The notes below the pieces were generated by a model. The model searched no databases, had not been told where the DNA came from, and worked only from the letters and a program-made list of their open reading frames with translations. A stretch of DNA of 40,979 bases from a virus, in IMG/VR virus record IMGVR_UViG_3300044987_002605, positions 1 through 40,979 of that record. The stretch is one strand, 5' to 3'. The translations under genes were made by a program, and so were the position numbers. Position 1 is the first letter of the stretch; every line of letters starts with the position of its first letter. Of the stretch, positions 18,285-25,301 are shown one piece after another.

Positions 18285-19407
18285 TGATCGTCACCGCCGA
18301 CCGGTTGCCGTCCGCGTCGATCGTACCTGACACGCGGTCTGCAGTGTCGTTCAGGTCCCGGTACACGATGGGTCCGTCCGGAGCACCCGAAGCCTTGCCG
18401 GCAAGTACGGCAAGCAGCACCCGCATGGCCTGGCGGAGCGTGACCGTGCCTTCCACTGGCTCGTCGAGTATTCCGTCCACGGCTCCGGTCGAAAGCGTCA
18501 TGGCGTCCCCGGGTGCGGCGCGGGTGGCGATGGCTGATTCCAGGAGCGATTCGTCAGCCGGGTCTGCGGGTAGCCGTGCATCCACTGCCCCTGCGTACGC
18601 GGCGGCGGCCTGGGAGGCGGCATTGTCGGGAGCGGTATAGGATAATCCGGCCAGGCGGCTGGATACCTGGGCGTCCATCCGGGCAAGCTCGGCGGCAAGC
18701 TCGGTACGGACTGCCGCTGCGTTGGTAGCGGCGCTGGGAATGTTGGAAACGGCCGCAGGGGCCACAGGGAGGTTGTCGGTCTTGGCCTTGATGGCCGTGA
18801 TGTCCGAATTGGCAGGAGCTGTGTACCCGGCGGTTGCCAGGCGGGTCGAGACTGCCGCGTCCAGGTTGGCCAGTGCCGGGGCCTTGCTGGATGTGATCGC
18901 GCCCGCCGCAATCTTGGCGGCGGTTATGGCATCGTCGGCAAGTCCCATGAGGGATCCGACGGCCGCAGGGGCCACAGGGAGGTTGTCGGTCTTGGCCTTG
19001 ATGGCCGCCACGCTCGCGCCGAGGAACGGGGTAGAGTCGCTGACTATCTGCGCCTGGGTGAGCGTTGAACGGGTTGATACGGGTTGATCCAGGTTGGAAA
19101 GCCCAAGACCGTTGGCGTCCTCGGGGTTGTACGCGACAACCTCAAGCAGCATATCCGCCGGGTCTGCCCCGGCGCCGGAAACGTGCAGGGCCAGGTCTCC
19201 CAAAGTGTCCAGGTGGGCGGTTGTGAGGGCAAGGGAATACCAGCCGCTTCCGCGATCGATGACTGCCGGGGAAATTCCAGCAAAGGCAGCCCCTGCCTTG
19301 CTGGCGGTGATGGTAAGGGTAAGGCCGGTTTTTCCGGTCACGTGGTCGGCCGAGTCAACCATGAGGACCATGATGGTCCTGGCCGTGGATTGCCTAACTG
19401 CTCGCAT
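18277..19407 (-). CDS. Tail appendage/structural protein with internal repeats
   Basis: 376 aa from ATG 19407 (GGGAGGA site). An N-terminal beta domain (RTIMVLMVDSADHVTGKTGL, WYSLALTTAHLDTLGDLALH) typical of phage accessory structural proteins is followed by Ala-rich repeats AAIKAKTDNLPVAPAAV occurring twice, LANLDAAVSTRLATAGYTAP and similar. These 'ISTRLA/AGYTAP' units are common in phage or phage-derived tail proteins. C-terminal beta part ends DADGNRSAVTINV. Role inferred from context. Confidence 0.6.
   Translation of the reverse strand: MRAVRQSTARTIMVLMVDSADHVTGKTGLTLTITASKAGAAFAGISPAVIDRGSGWYSLALTTAHLDTLGDLALHVSGAGADPADMLLEVVAYNPEDANGLGLSNLDQPVSTRSTLTQAQIVSDSTPFLGASVAAIKAKTDNLPVAPAAVGSLMGLADDAITAAKIAAGAITSSKAPALANLDAAVSTRLATAGYTAPANSDITAIKAKTDNLPVAPAAVSNIPSAATNAAAVRTELAAELARMDAQVSSRLAGLSYTAPDNAASQAAAAYAGAVDARLPADPADESLLESAIATRAAPGDAMTLSTGAVDGILDEPVEGTVTLRQAMRVLLAVLAGKASGAPDGPIVYRDLNDTADRVSGTIDADGNRSAVTINV
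18749..18797. repeat. 49-bp direct repeat, copy 1
   Basis: Identical to 18959-19007, 210 bp apart, both within the appendage gene and encoding AIKAKTDNLPVAPAAV. In-frame identical repeats allow recombination that would shorten or lengthen the protein. Confidence 0.9.
18959..19007. repeat. 49-bp direct repeat, copy 2
   Basis: Second identical copy of the unit at 18749-18797, same reading frame. Confidence 0.9.
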
Positions 19408-20812
19408 TGACGATCCTCCCGCGGGATACTCCGGACCCGCCCCCGGAAAGTGTACCCGTATATTCCGTCCCGTCGGCTCCATAGCCGGTCCCAAGCCTGA
19501 CATCCCCTATGGCCGGCAACACCAGATCGCCGTCGTACTCGGTTCCTGTCGGTCCGTAATCCACTCCGTCGCGGACATCGTTGGCGGCTGGGTAGACCCC
19601 GGAGCCGTCAGGGCTTTCGATGTACCCGGATATTTCTATGTCAAGGTACGCCTGCTCACTTGTCTCAATTAGTCCAGCGCCTCCGCCGACAACGGCTATG
19701 CCCTGCCCCGGCCACAGGATAAGCTCACATTCGGATATCGCCCCGCGACGGTCTCCCGGCCAGATTTCGAACTCACTGCGGGAAAGCATCGACGGGTCAA
19801 GGGTTACGTTTCTGGTTTCCGATATGTACGGTCCAGCCCCTAACCATCTCCGGAAGCTGTCTAGACTCTGCTGATCGAGGACGGGGATGGGCAGGATGTT
19901 GTACCCGTGATAGTTGACAGGCACGCCATTCACGGCTGACGCGGGAAGGAACCGTGCCGCACCCCGCACCGCTGTCAGTTCGGTCAGGGTGTTGGCTGTG
20001 TCATGGGAGATGATCGTGCCGGGAGAGCCCGGGTAGTCTGGGGCTTGCGCCCCGCCACTCACTCGGACGATCCGGTAGGACGGGATGTTTTCTTCACCCA
20101 TGTCGGGCAGACTGACGATCATCACCTGCAGGACGACGCCCGAACCTGCGCCGTTTATGAACGCGATTGAGGCCAGCCCTTTTTCAAGGGACGATCCTAC
20201 GTCGCCGTCCCGGTACTTGTACGTCCGGCTTGTCCCTGCAACGCGCACAGTAACGCCGAAATGAAACGCTTGCGGCAGGCCGAATTCACGGCGGGTAAGG
20301 CAGAAGCCTTCGCCCTCGCGCAACACCAGCGGTTCGGTGTCGGAGTCGCCGTCAGCGTGCCAGACGTTGTGGCCCTCGCACGTTCTTCCGCTGTGGTCAT
20401 TCGAGTCGCACACTCCCGGCGCACGCATCATGGCCTGGAAGCTGATGCTCTTGAGTATGGTGTAACTGGATATGCAATCACCGAACCGGCGCACGGTGGA
20501 AGTGATTGTCACGCTGTCCGGGTTCTCCACCAGCTTGACTTGCGCGGGGAGGTCAGCGGCGGCAGTATCGTACTTGAACGCGGCAACCTCGGCCCCGCCT
20601 GTCACCGCGCTGATCCTGTCAAGGCTGATTATTCCCTGATTTCCGAGCGGATTTGTCACGTCGGGATTGATCGGGCGGATCATGGTGCGGATCTCGCAGA
20701 TGTGGACCGACTTGGTAGCATCGGCAGCGTTGTTGAACAATGCCGCCATGCCGTCGGCCCCGACGTCAGAGTCGCACCGCTCGAAGGTTGCCGTGAAACT
20801 CTTTCGCCCCAT
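19394..20812 (-). CDS. Structural protein, tail appendage region
   Basis: 472 aa. N-terminal SFTATFERCDSDVGADGMAA then ATKSVHICEIRTMIRP; a long beta-rich body; C-terminus with two copies of a DVRDGVDYGPTGTEYDG / DVRLGTGYGADGTEYTG motif, a short repeat often seen at the ends of phage structural proteins. The body resembles no enzyme I know. Situated downstream of the lysis cassette with other appendage genes, so probably a virion surface or baseplate component. Confidence 0.6.
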   Translation of the reverse strand: MGRKSFTATFERCDSDVGADGMAALFNNAADATKSVHICEIRTMIRPINPDVTNPLGNQGIISLDRISAVTGGAEVAAFKYDTAAADLPAQVKLVENPDSVTITSTVRRFGDCISSYTILKSISFQAMMRAPGVCDSNDHSGRTCEGHNVWHADGDSDTEPLVLREGEGFCLTRREFGLPQAFHFGVTVRVAGTSRTYKYRDGDVGSSLEKGLASIAFINGAGSGVVLQVMIVSLPDMGEENIPSYRIVRVSGGAQAPDYPGSPGTIISHDTANTLTELTAVRGAARFLPASAVNGVPVNYHGYNILPIPVLDQQSLDSFRRWLGAGPYISETRNVTLDPSMLSRSEFEIWPGDRRGAISECELILWPGQGIAVVGGGAGLIETSEQAYLDIEISGYIESPDGSGVYPAANDVRDGVDYGPTGTEYDGDLVLPAIGDVRLGTGYGADGTEYTGTLSGGGSGVSRGRIVNASS

Positions 20813-20813
20813 A

Positions 20814-21323
20814 TCAGCTTGCCGCGTCCGTGAAGGTTATCTCAAACTCCATCGAAGTGACCGCACCTGCCCCGACGTTGAAGATATCGACCCCTTTCGT
20901 GTTACGGAAGACAATCGGTTCGAGGTTCGCGTCTCCACCAGTGGGGAAGAACACAATACCAACTGGTATCAGCACCTCCCAGTTTGCCTGCGTCACGCCC
21001 GTTGTGGTCGCCTCTTCAAGCAACCACATGAACCGCCTGAAGGTGGCCTCGGCTGTAGCCGTTCCGCCATGCACGCTGGTGATGCTGGTGAGGGCTGAGG
21101 AGTTGGTGTCGTGCGCGACGGGTGCGGCGGCTGTACCGGCAGACAGGGCGGACAGACGCCGGATGGACATGATACTTAGCGCCGCAGTGATCGCGGTGGT
21201 CTGCGTGTTGAAAATACAAAACCGGTACGCGCGCATGACACGCGCCCCGCCGTTAAAAAGACCTAGCATCGATTTCGCCGACGCAAACGCCACCGTCGCC
21301 TGTGATACCCAAGTTGCCGCCAT
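20814..21323 (-). CDS. Hypothetical structural protein
   Basis: 169 aa with a GAGGAGG site. Small-residue-rich and beta-like: AATWVSQATVAFASAKSMLG, LFNGGARVMRAYRFCIFNTQ, then VLIPVGIVFFPTGGDANLEP and MEFEITFTDAAS. Looks like a phage decoration or appendage subunit; not recognised. Confidence 0.55.
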   Translation of the reverse strand: MAATWVSQATVAFASAKSMLGLFNGGARVMRAYRFCIFNTQTTAITAALSIMSIRRLSALSAGTAAAPVAHDTNSSALTSITSVHGGTATAEATFRRFMWLLEEATTTGVTQANWEVLIPVGIVFFPTGGDANLEPIVFRNTKGVDIFNVGAGAVTSMEFEITFTDAAS

Positions 21324-21324
21324 G

Positions 21325-21462
21325 TTATATCTCCTCCTCGGCCAGATCAGCCGACCTTATCCACTCGACATTTCCGTCCTCAAGGACGACCTTACACCAT
21401 TTCTCGCCAGTGTAGACGCGCGTGATGGCTACGACCTGCTCACCGAGCGTGGTGACGATCAT
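21325..21462 (-). CDS. 45-aa small protein
   Basis: MIVTTLGEQVVAITRVYTGE followed by KWCKVVLEDGNVEWIRSADL, a small SH3/KOW-like beta pattern. Start overlaps the upstream stop as ATGA; its end carries the GAGGAGG site of the next gene. Coupling and composition support translation. Confidence 0.55.
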   Translation of the reverse strand: MIVTTLGEQVVAITRVYTGEKWCKVVLEDGNVEWIRSADLAEEEI

Positions 21463-21731
21463 GCGAATACCTTTTTCCCTTCTGACTTGTATGCGTCAAA
21501 CAGGACTTTGTCTCCTGATCCGACTATGTTCTGCGTGACCATCATTAGGTCCAGGGCTTTTATGGTCTTGGCGCATTCATCCTTTACCTCACCCGGCCTC
21601 AGCGTCTTGTACCGATCCTTCTGTGTGCGCTTGGTGAATTCAACACAGCGAAGAACCTCTGCATTGGTGAGCGCTGTCTCGGTATCGATGATCCAGCCAT
21701 CTCCGGACCACCACATTCTTGGTTGCTTCAC
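21459..21731 (-). CDS. Hypothetical protein
   Basis: 90 aa starting MKQPRMWWSGDGWIIDTETA, then a charged helical part (RPGEVKDECAKTIKALDLMM). No domain recognised. Lies directly after the spanin-like pair. Confidence 0.55.
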   Translation of the reverse strand: MKQPRMWWSGDGWIIDTETALTNAEVLRCVEFTKRTQKDRYKTLRPGEVKDECAKTIKALDLMMVTQNIVGSGDKVLFDAYKSEGKKVFA

Positions 21732-21744
21732 TTTCCGCTCTCCT

Positions 21745-22245
21745 TTATTTAAAAGCTACCATGAGCCCGATAGTCACTGATTCAACAATCGCAACAACAA
21801 TCCCTATTATTCCGGCAATCTTCCAGCGGTCCCGGCTCTTTTCAGCTCTTACGCCCTTATCGATTGCCAGCATCAAAGTTTTGCGCGCCTGGTCCCGTTC
21901 GTTCAGCATCGCTTCCCGTAAGCTCGTCAATTGCGCTGCGGATTGCCCTAACAAGGACGATGATTCGCTGAGCGCGGTCCGAGATTCCGCCAGCTGTTCG
22001 AGTAGCTTCCTCAAGTCCTCGGCTTGCCCGTTCGCTTCGGATTCTAACTCCGTCAAGAGCTGATCCAAGGTCCCCCAGCTCCCGCTCTGCCCGATCCCTG
22101 TATTCGTCGAGCTCGCGTTCGGCGGCGGCGAGACGCTTGGATCCATCAGATTCGGCGAGCCTTGAGCCAAGGAGATACCCGCCACCGAAAAGAAGCATGC
22201 AAAGAAACAGGCCGACAATAATAGCTGTGATAGTCCGCATTTCAT
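21745..22245 (-). CDS. Spanin-like protein A (signal peptide, coiled coil, C-terminal TM)
   Basis: 166 aa, start with AGGAG six bases upstream. N-terminal signal: LSQLLLSACFFACFFSVAGI, with LLSAC matching a lipobox (very short n-region) or, alternatively, cleavage after SLAQG. A Pro-rich part (PSVSPPPNASS) and coiled coil (LDQLLTELESEANGQAEDLR) follow, then a C-terminal membrane helix (WKIAGIIGIVVAIVESVTIG). It lies right after the endolysin gene, the usual Rz/Rz1 position, and completely contains a second ORF in another frame. Spanin role is by context and topology. Confidence 0.55.
   Translation of the reverse strand: MKCGLSQLLLSACFFACFFSVAGISLAQGSPNLMDPSVSPPPNASSTNTGIGQSGSWGTLDQLLTELESEANGQAEDLRKLLEQLAESRTALSESSSLLGQSAAQLTSLREAMLNERDQARKTLMLAIDKGVRAEKSRDRWKIAGIIGIVVAIVESVTIGLMVAFK
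21857..22240 (-). CDS. Spanin-like protein B (i-spanin-like), nested in another frame
   Basis: 127 aa. Starts five bases inside the 166-aa gene: MRTITAIIVGLFLCMLLFGG is a membrane anchor, followed by a long charged coiled-coil (RLAAAERELDEYRDRAEREL, GLEEATRTAGGISDRAQRII). This is the topology of Rz-type inner-membrane spanins. The whole gene is dual-coding with protein A. The order (endolysin then overlapping spanins) is classical; the unusual point is that both starts nearly coincide and the partner has its own C-terminal TM. Confidence 0.55.
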   Translation of the reverse strand: MRTITAIIVGLFLCMLLFGGGYLLGSRLAESDGSKRLAAAERELDEYRDRAERELGDLGSALDGVRIRSERASRGLEEATRTAGGISDRAQRIIVLVRAIRSAIDELTGSDAERTGPGAQNFDAGNR

Positions 22246-22254
22246 GCCTCGCTC

Positions 22255-22722
22255 CTACCCCTCGAAATGGGGGCTATCCTTGCTCTTCCACCGGCGCCCG
22301 GCTTTCAATCCGTTCTTTTCGGCGATTTGTGCCATACGCTCCCACACCCAGTCCGGTGCATCCCAGGCGGCCTTGATTCCATCCCGGGAGGGGGCCGCGT
22401 CGAAAGCCATGCCGTCGATGTGCTTTGAGTCCAGCGTCCAGGTAGACGGGCGCGTATTCTCGTCCTTTGACGGTACCCAGGAAAGTCCGGCCGCCCGGAA
22501 GAATTCGCGGACCCACTCAAGATCGGTACGGGCATCCTCAGGCAGGGATCGGATCCGCGCCTTGACCGCGTAGGCCATCTGTACCGGAAGCGTCCTGAGA
22601 ACTTCGACAAGCAGGATCCTGAATCCGGCACTTGCGATCTCCCTGTCTTCCGACATTTCACGGAACGCGGACTTCGCCTTGTCCCGAATGGCCGGGTTCA
22701 GATCATCCAGATTGGCTTTCAT
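22255..22722 (-). CDS. Endolysin: M15-family L-Ala-D-Glu / D-Ala-D-Ala peptidase
   Basis: 155 aa from ATG 22722 (GGGAGC site, ATGA overlap with holin). The VanY/M15 zinc motif SKHIDGMAFD matches SxHxxGxAxD exactly, and the second zinc ligand appears in the C-terminal SPHFEG. Between them lies DWVWERMAQIAEKNGLKAGR. Enzymes such as the T5 and Listeria phage endolysins of this family cut the peptide cross-bridge of peptidoglycan. An N-terminal helical region (DLNPAIRDKAKSAFREM) has no signal peptide, so holin-dependent release is expected. A longer upstream reading in this frame is rejected. Confidence 0.9.
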   Translation of the reverse strand: MKANLDDLNPAIRDKAKSAFREMSEDREIASAGFRILLVEVLRTLPVQMAYAVKARIRSLPEDARTDLEWVREFFRAAGLSWVPSKDENTRPSTWTLDSKHIDGMAFDAAPSRDGIKAAWDAPDWVWERMAQIAEKNGLKAGRRWKSKDSPHFEG

Positions 22723-22964
22723 ACCCTGCTCCCTATTTTTGATGCGAGTTCCGAGATATCCGCCCAGGTGGTAAAGAAAAGCAACAGGAGAACGGCTACC
22801 AGGCATGCAATACCTGGAACGAACACGAACCATCCCGTTGCCGAAAAGGAGAAGCCTCTCCATAACAGGCCGATGGCCGCGATGGAAAAGAAAAGCGCCA
22901 GTACCCGCCGTATGGAAACCGGACCCGGCTTGCCGTCGGCAGGAGCTTCCCTGAGCATGGTCAT
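22719..22964 (-). CDS. Holin
   Basis: 81 aa from ATG 22964 (ATGA overlap). Two hydrophobic helices, VLALFFSIAAIGLLWRGF and GWFVFVPGIACLVAVLLLLF, with a charged C-terminus (WADISELASKIGSRV). Size, two-TM topology and position directly before the endolysin fit a class II holin. Confidence 0.75.
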   Translation of the reverse strand: MTMLREAPADGKPGPVSIRRVLALFFSIAAIGLLWRGFSFSATGWFVFVPGIACLVAVLLLLFFTTWADISELASKIGSRV

Positions 22965-23266
22965 GCGCACCCCCCAGACCGTTCGGCCAGCCTGCAGTCA
23001 AGGATTTTGTCTGCTTCATCCAGGCAATCATCCGCAAGCACGGTCGGGCCATTCGCTCCCAGTTCCCGGAGCGCCGCGTTCTGGTGCCTCTGCGCCTTGA
23101 TCAATAGCGGCTGGATGCGGTAGACCGCCTGCATTGAAGGACCAAGGGTACGCACCTCGCGCGTCATGGCCATTACCGACCGGACAACGGAGATGATCCC
23201 GGCCACAAGCGAGACGGCGACGGCCCCGATGGCGGCGTCCTGAAAAGTCATTGCGTGATCTATCAT
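22961..23266 (-). CDS. Membrane protein of lysis cassette (possible antiholin/second holin)
   Basis: 101 aa with one N-terminal TM (AAIGAVAVSLVAGIISVVRS) and a charged soluble domain (REVRTLGPSMQAVYRIQPLL, then CLDEADKILDCRLAERSGGC). Similar single-TM proteins before holins act as antiholins or hemolysin-XhlA-like partners. ATGA overlaps on both sides. Role inferred from position. Confidence 0.6.
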   Translation of the reverse strand: MIDHAMTFQDAAIGAVAVSLVAGIISVVRSVMAMTREVRTLGPSMQAVYRIQPLLIKAQRHQNAALRELGANGPTVLADDCLDEADKILDCRLAERSGGCA

Positions 23267-23499
23267 TCGGTCTCCCCTTCGTACAGCGGTTCGCCCTCGG
23301 CCAGCTTCTCCCCCAGATACGCCACCAGCTCCTCCGGCTTCTCAGCCCCCGGCTCCACGACATACCGGTGGAAGGCACGGGATACCTCGCTCGCCGTCCC
23401 GTCCTCGGCGGTCTCGGTCACGGCAATCACCTTTCGGACCTGTATGTGGCCGGATTCGAGTATCTCGACCTGATCTATACGCTCGGTTTTCTCAAGCAT
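23263..23499 (-). CDS. Hypothetical protein, start of lysis cassette
   Basis: 78 aa, acidic: ERIDQVEILESGHIQVRKVI, then VSRAFHRYVVEPGAEKPEEL. The pattern 'I.V......G.I.VR....V...G' followed by RxV..PG is typical of a small phage protein encoded just after tail fibre genes. Function unknown. Confidence 0.6.
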   Translation of the reverse strand: MLEKTERIDQVEILESGHIQVRKVIAVTETAEDGTASEVSRAFHRYVVEPGAEKPEELVAYLGEKLAEGEPLYEGETE

Positions 23500-23510
23500 T
23501 GATGGCTCCT

Positions 23511-25289
23511 TTAGACGTAGTAATGTCCTTCCAAAATAATGACGTTCTGATCTGCTGTTGCCCCAGTGGTGAGATCATTCGCATCACAATTCAGCACGGT
23601 TCCGTCAGGAGTGTCCCTGTATACCAGATAGATGGAGGATTCGCCTGTCAAGATATATCCTGCCGATGGATAATCCCCTGCCCAAAGCGTAGCATATCCA
23701 ACAGATATCGAAGCGTATGACGCAGGCACAAACGGGAGACCTGATACTTTGAGAGATCCTGCCGCACCTGCTATCGCAACAGAATCGGTACGGATAAATG
23801 CAGTTAATGTGACGAGCCTACCTATCTTTGTGTATTTAGCTTCCACAATATCCATTGTGTACGGAGTTGTCGGTGGCGTTGAGTTGGTATACGCGGGCGT
23901 CCACGTGCCTTCCTCGTACGCATCCAGCTCCTGCGCGTCGGTCGATGCCTGAGCACCACGGAAGCTGATACCACCCGCCGCGCTCCGAACCACCCTAGAG
24001 TCAGGCACGGCGGTCACGGCGTCGATGGGACCACTGAGGCGGGCCATGCCGGGCTTCTGGTAGAGTTCCCACACCTCTTCAGCACTCAGGGCGCGGTTGT
24101 AGATGCGGGGGTCGGCGATCCAGCCGCTAAATGATCCAACACTATTGCGTATCGATGTTCCTATATTGCAAGACGCCTGACCTATAGCGTCGTAATAGAT
24201 AGAGGCCGGGACTCCGATGGTCAGTGATTTAATCAATACGCCGTTTTTGTAGAGGCTCATGGATGCGGAAGGAATAAAAACAAAGACCAGATGACAGTCG
24301 GCTGTGCATTCCGACCCTGCATCAGCAGTCAGGTTCACCCAATTGGTTCCGTCTCCAGAGATGTAAAAATCCGGTCGATTATTTGCTGAAAGCCCTGTAT
24401 TTATACCTCTGGAACCGGCGGCGGATGACCTGCGTGTGAACAAGCTTGTAAGCACTGATCTTGCCTTGCCTTGCACCCAACATGAAAACGCGAATGCTCC
24501 AGTAAAATTGTTTTTGGTTACGTCTAGGGCAATATACTTGCTGTCTGTGTCGTCTCCAAGGTCAAACCCCTTCCCCGCCACTGTATCGACCGGAGTAGCG
24601 CCGTACACCGTGCCGTGGTTGCCGTTGCCGGAGGCGTCGAGGGCCTTGGTGGTGTAGGTGCCGTCGCCGATGTAGATGAATGATATTTCATAGACATCTA
24701 GGTTTGCCGATCCAGTCGAGCCGGGATATATTGCCTCGAACCACTCATTTGATGGAACACAGCTGAATATTTTCTCAGCAAGACCGTCGTATGATATATC
24801 CTGCGACCATATGGTTCCCGTGTTGTTGGAAAACCGTGCGTGCGTGGCCGACCCTGAGACCCTCTTTATCTTGGCCTTTATCGTTTTGCCGGTCAGCCCT
24901 GACCACTGTGCGCGGTAAATGAAAGGATTTGCCGCCGTAGCGGTTACAATCAGCGTCCCCGGTTTTGTGGTGTAATCGATGGTGCATCTTGTCCCTGCCC
25001 ACCCATCCAGTGTGGCAAATACATCCTGAAAGTACGTCGTCCCCGCCGCGTTGTCCGGCCACTCGGGTACGTTGGCCTGCGGGGCGCAGACGAGGCCGGA
25101 GTTGAGGGGGGTCTGGGCGAGGACATCACGGCCGCCGACGAGATCGGCATCGAGCAATCCAGACCCACGGCTGGCCTTGTGGGCAATCTGGTTCAGGACT
25201 GTCTCGATGGCAGTCAGTGCGCTGGGGCGTGCGCCTTTTGCCGGGTCGCCCGCGACGAATCCTGCGGGAGTGAATGCTATGTCAGCCAT
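23511..25289 (-). CDS. Tail fibre/appendage with LamG-like jelly-roll domain
   Basis: 592 aa. The N-terminus (AFTPAGFVAGDPAKGARPSA) is a short virion-attachment segment. Residues about 90-190 form a beta domain (TIDYTTKPGTLIVTATA ...). Then a concanavalin-like LamG_3 fold: LDASGNGNHGTVYGATP, AFSCWVQGKARS, MSLYKNGVLIKS, SGWIADPRIYNRALSAEEV, a classic signature. The C-terminus (AQELDAYEEGTWTPAYTNST, then YTKIGRLVTL) is a terminal fibre domain common in phages. Likely carbohydrate-binding receptor protein. Confidence 0.8.
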   Translation of the reverse strand: MADIAFTPAGFVAGDPAKGARPSALTAIETVLNQIAHKASRGSGLLDADLVGGRDVLAQTPLNSGLVCAPQANVPEWPDNAAGTTYFQDVFATLDGWAGTRCTIDYTTKPGTLIVTATAANPFIYRAQWSGLTGKTIKAKIKRVSGSATHARFSNNTGTIWSQDISYDGLAEKIFSCVPSNEWFEAIYPGSTGSANLDVYEISFIYIGDGTYTTKALDASGNGNHGTVYGATPVDTVAGKGFDLGDDTDSKYIALDVTKNNFTGAFAFSCWVQGKARSVLTSLFTRRSSAAGSRGINTGLSANNRPDFYISGDGTNWVNLTADAGSECTADCHLVFVFIPSASMSLYKNGVLIKSLTIGVPASIYYDAIGQASCNIGTSIRNSVGSFSGWIADPRIYNRALSAEEVWELYQKPGMARLSGPIDAVTAVPDSRVVRSAAGGISFRGAQASTDAQELDAYEEGTWTPAYTNSTPPTTPYTMDIVEAKYTKIGRLVTLTAFIRTDSVAIAGAAGSLKVSGLPFVPASYASISVGYATLWAGDYPSAGYILTGESSIYLVYRDTPDGTVLNCDANDLTTGATADQNVIILEGHYYV

Positions 25290-25301
25290 GGAGCCTCCTG
25301 G

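Noticed and set aside
20830-21780. 316-codon plus-strand ORF across three late genes
   Set aside because: Antisense shadow of minus-strand genes that have ATGA coupling and ribosome sites; the product is low-complexity Ser/Pro/Arg-rich.
22722-23052. N-terminal 110-residue extension of the endolysin frame
   Set aside because: It runs antiparallel to nothing but lies across the holin and antiholin-like genes in another frame; the ATG at 22722 has a ribosome site and an ATGA junction.
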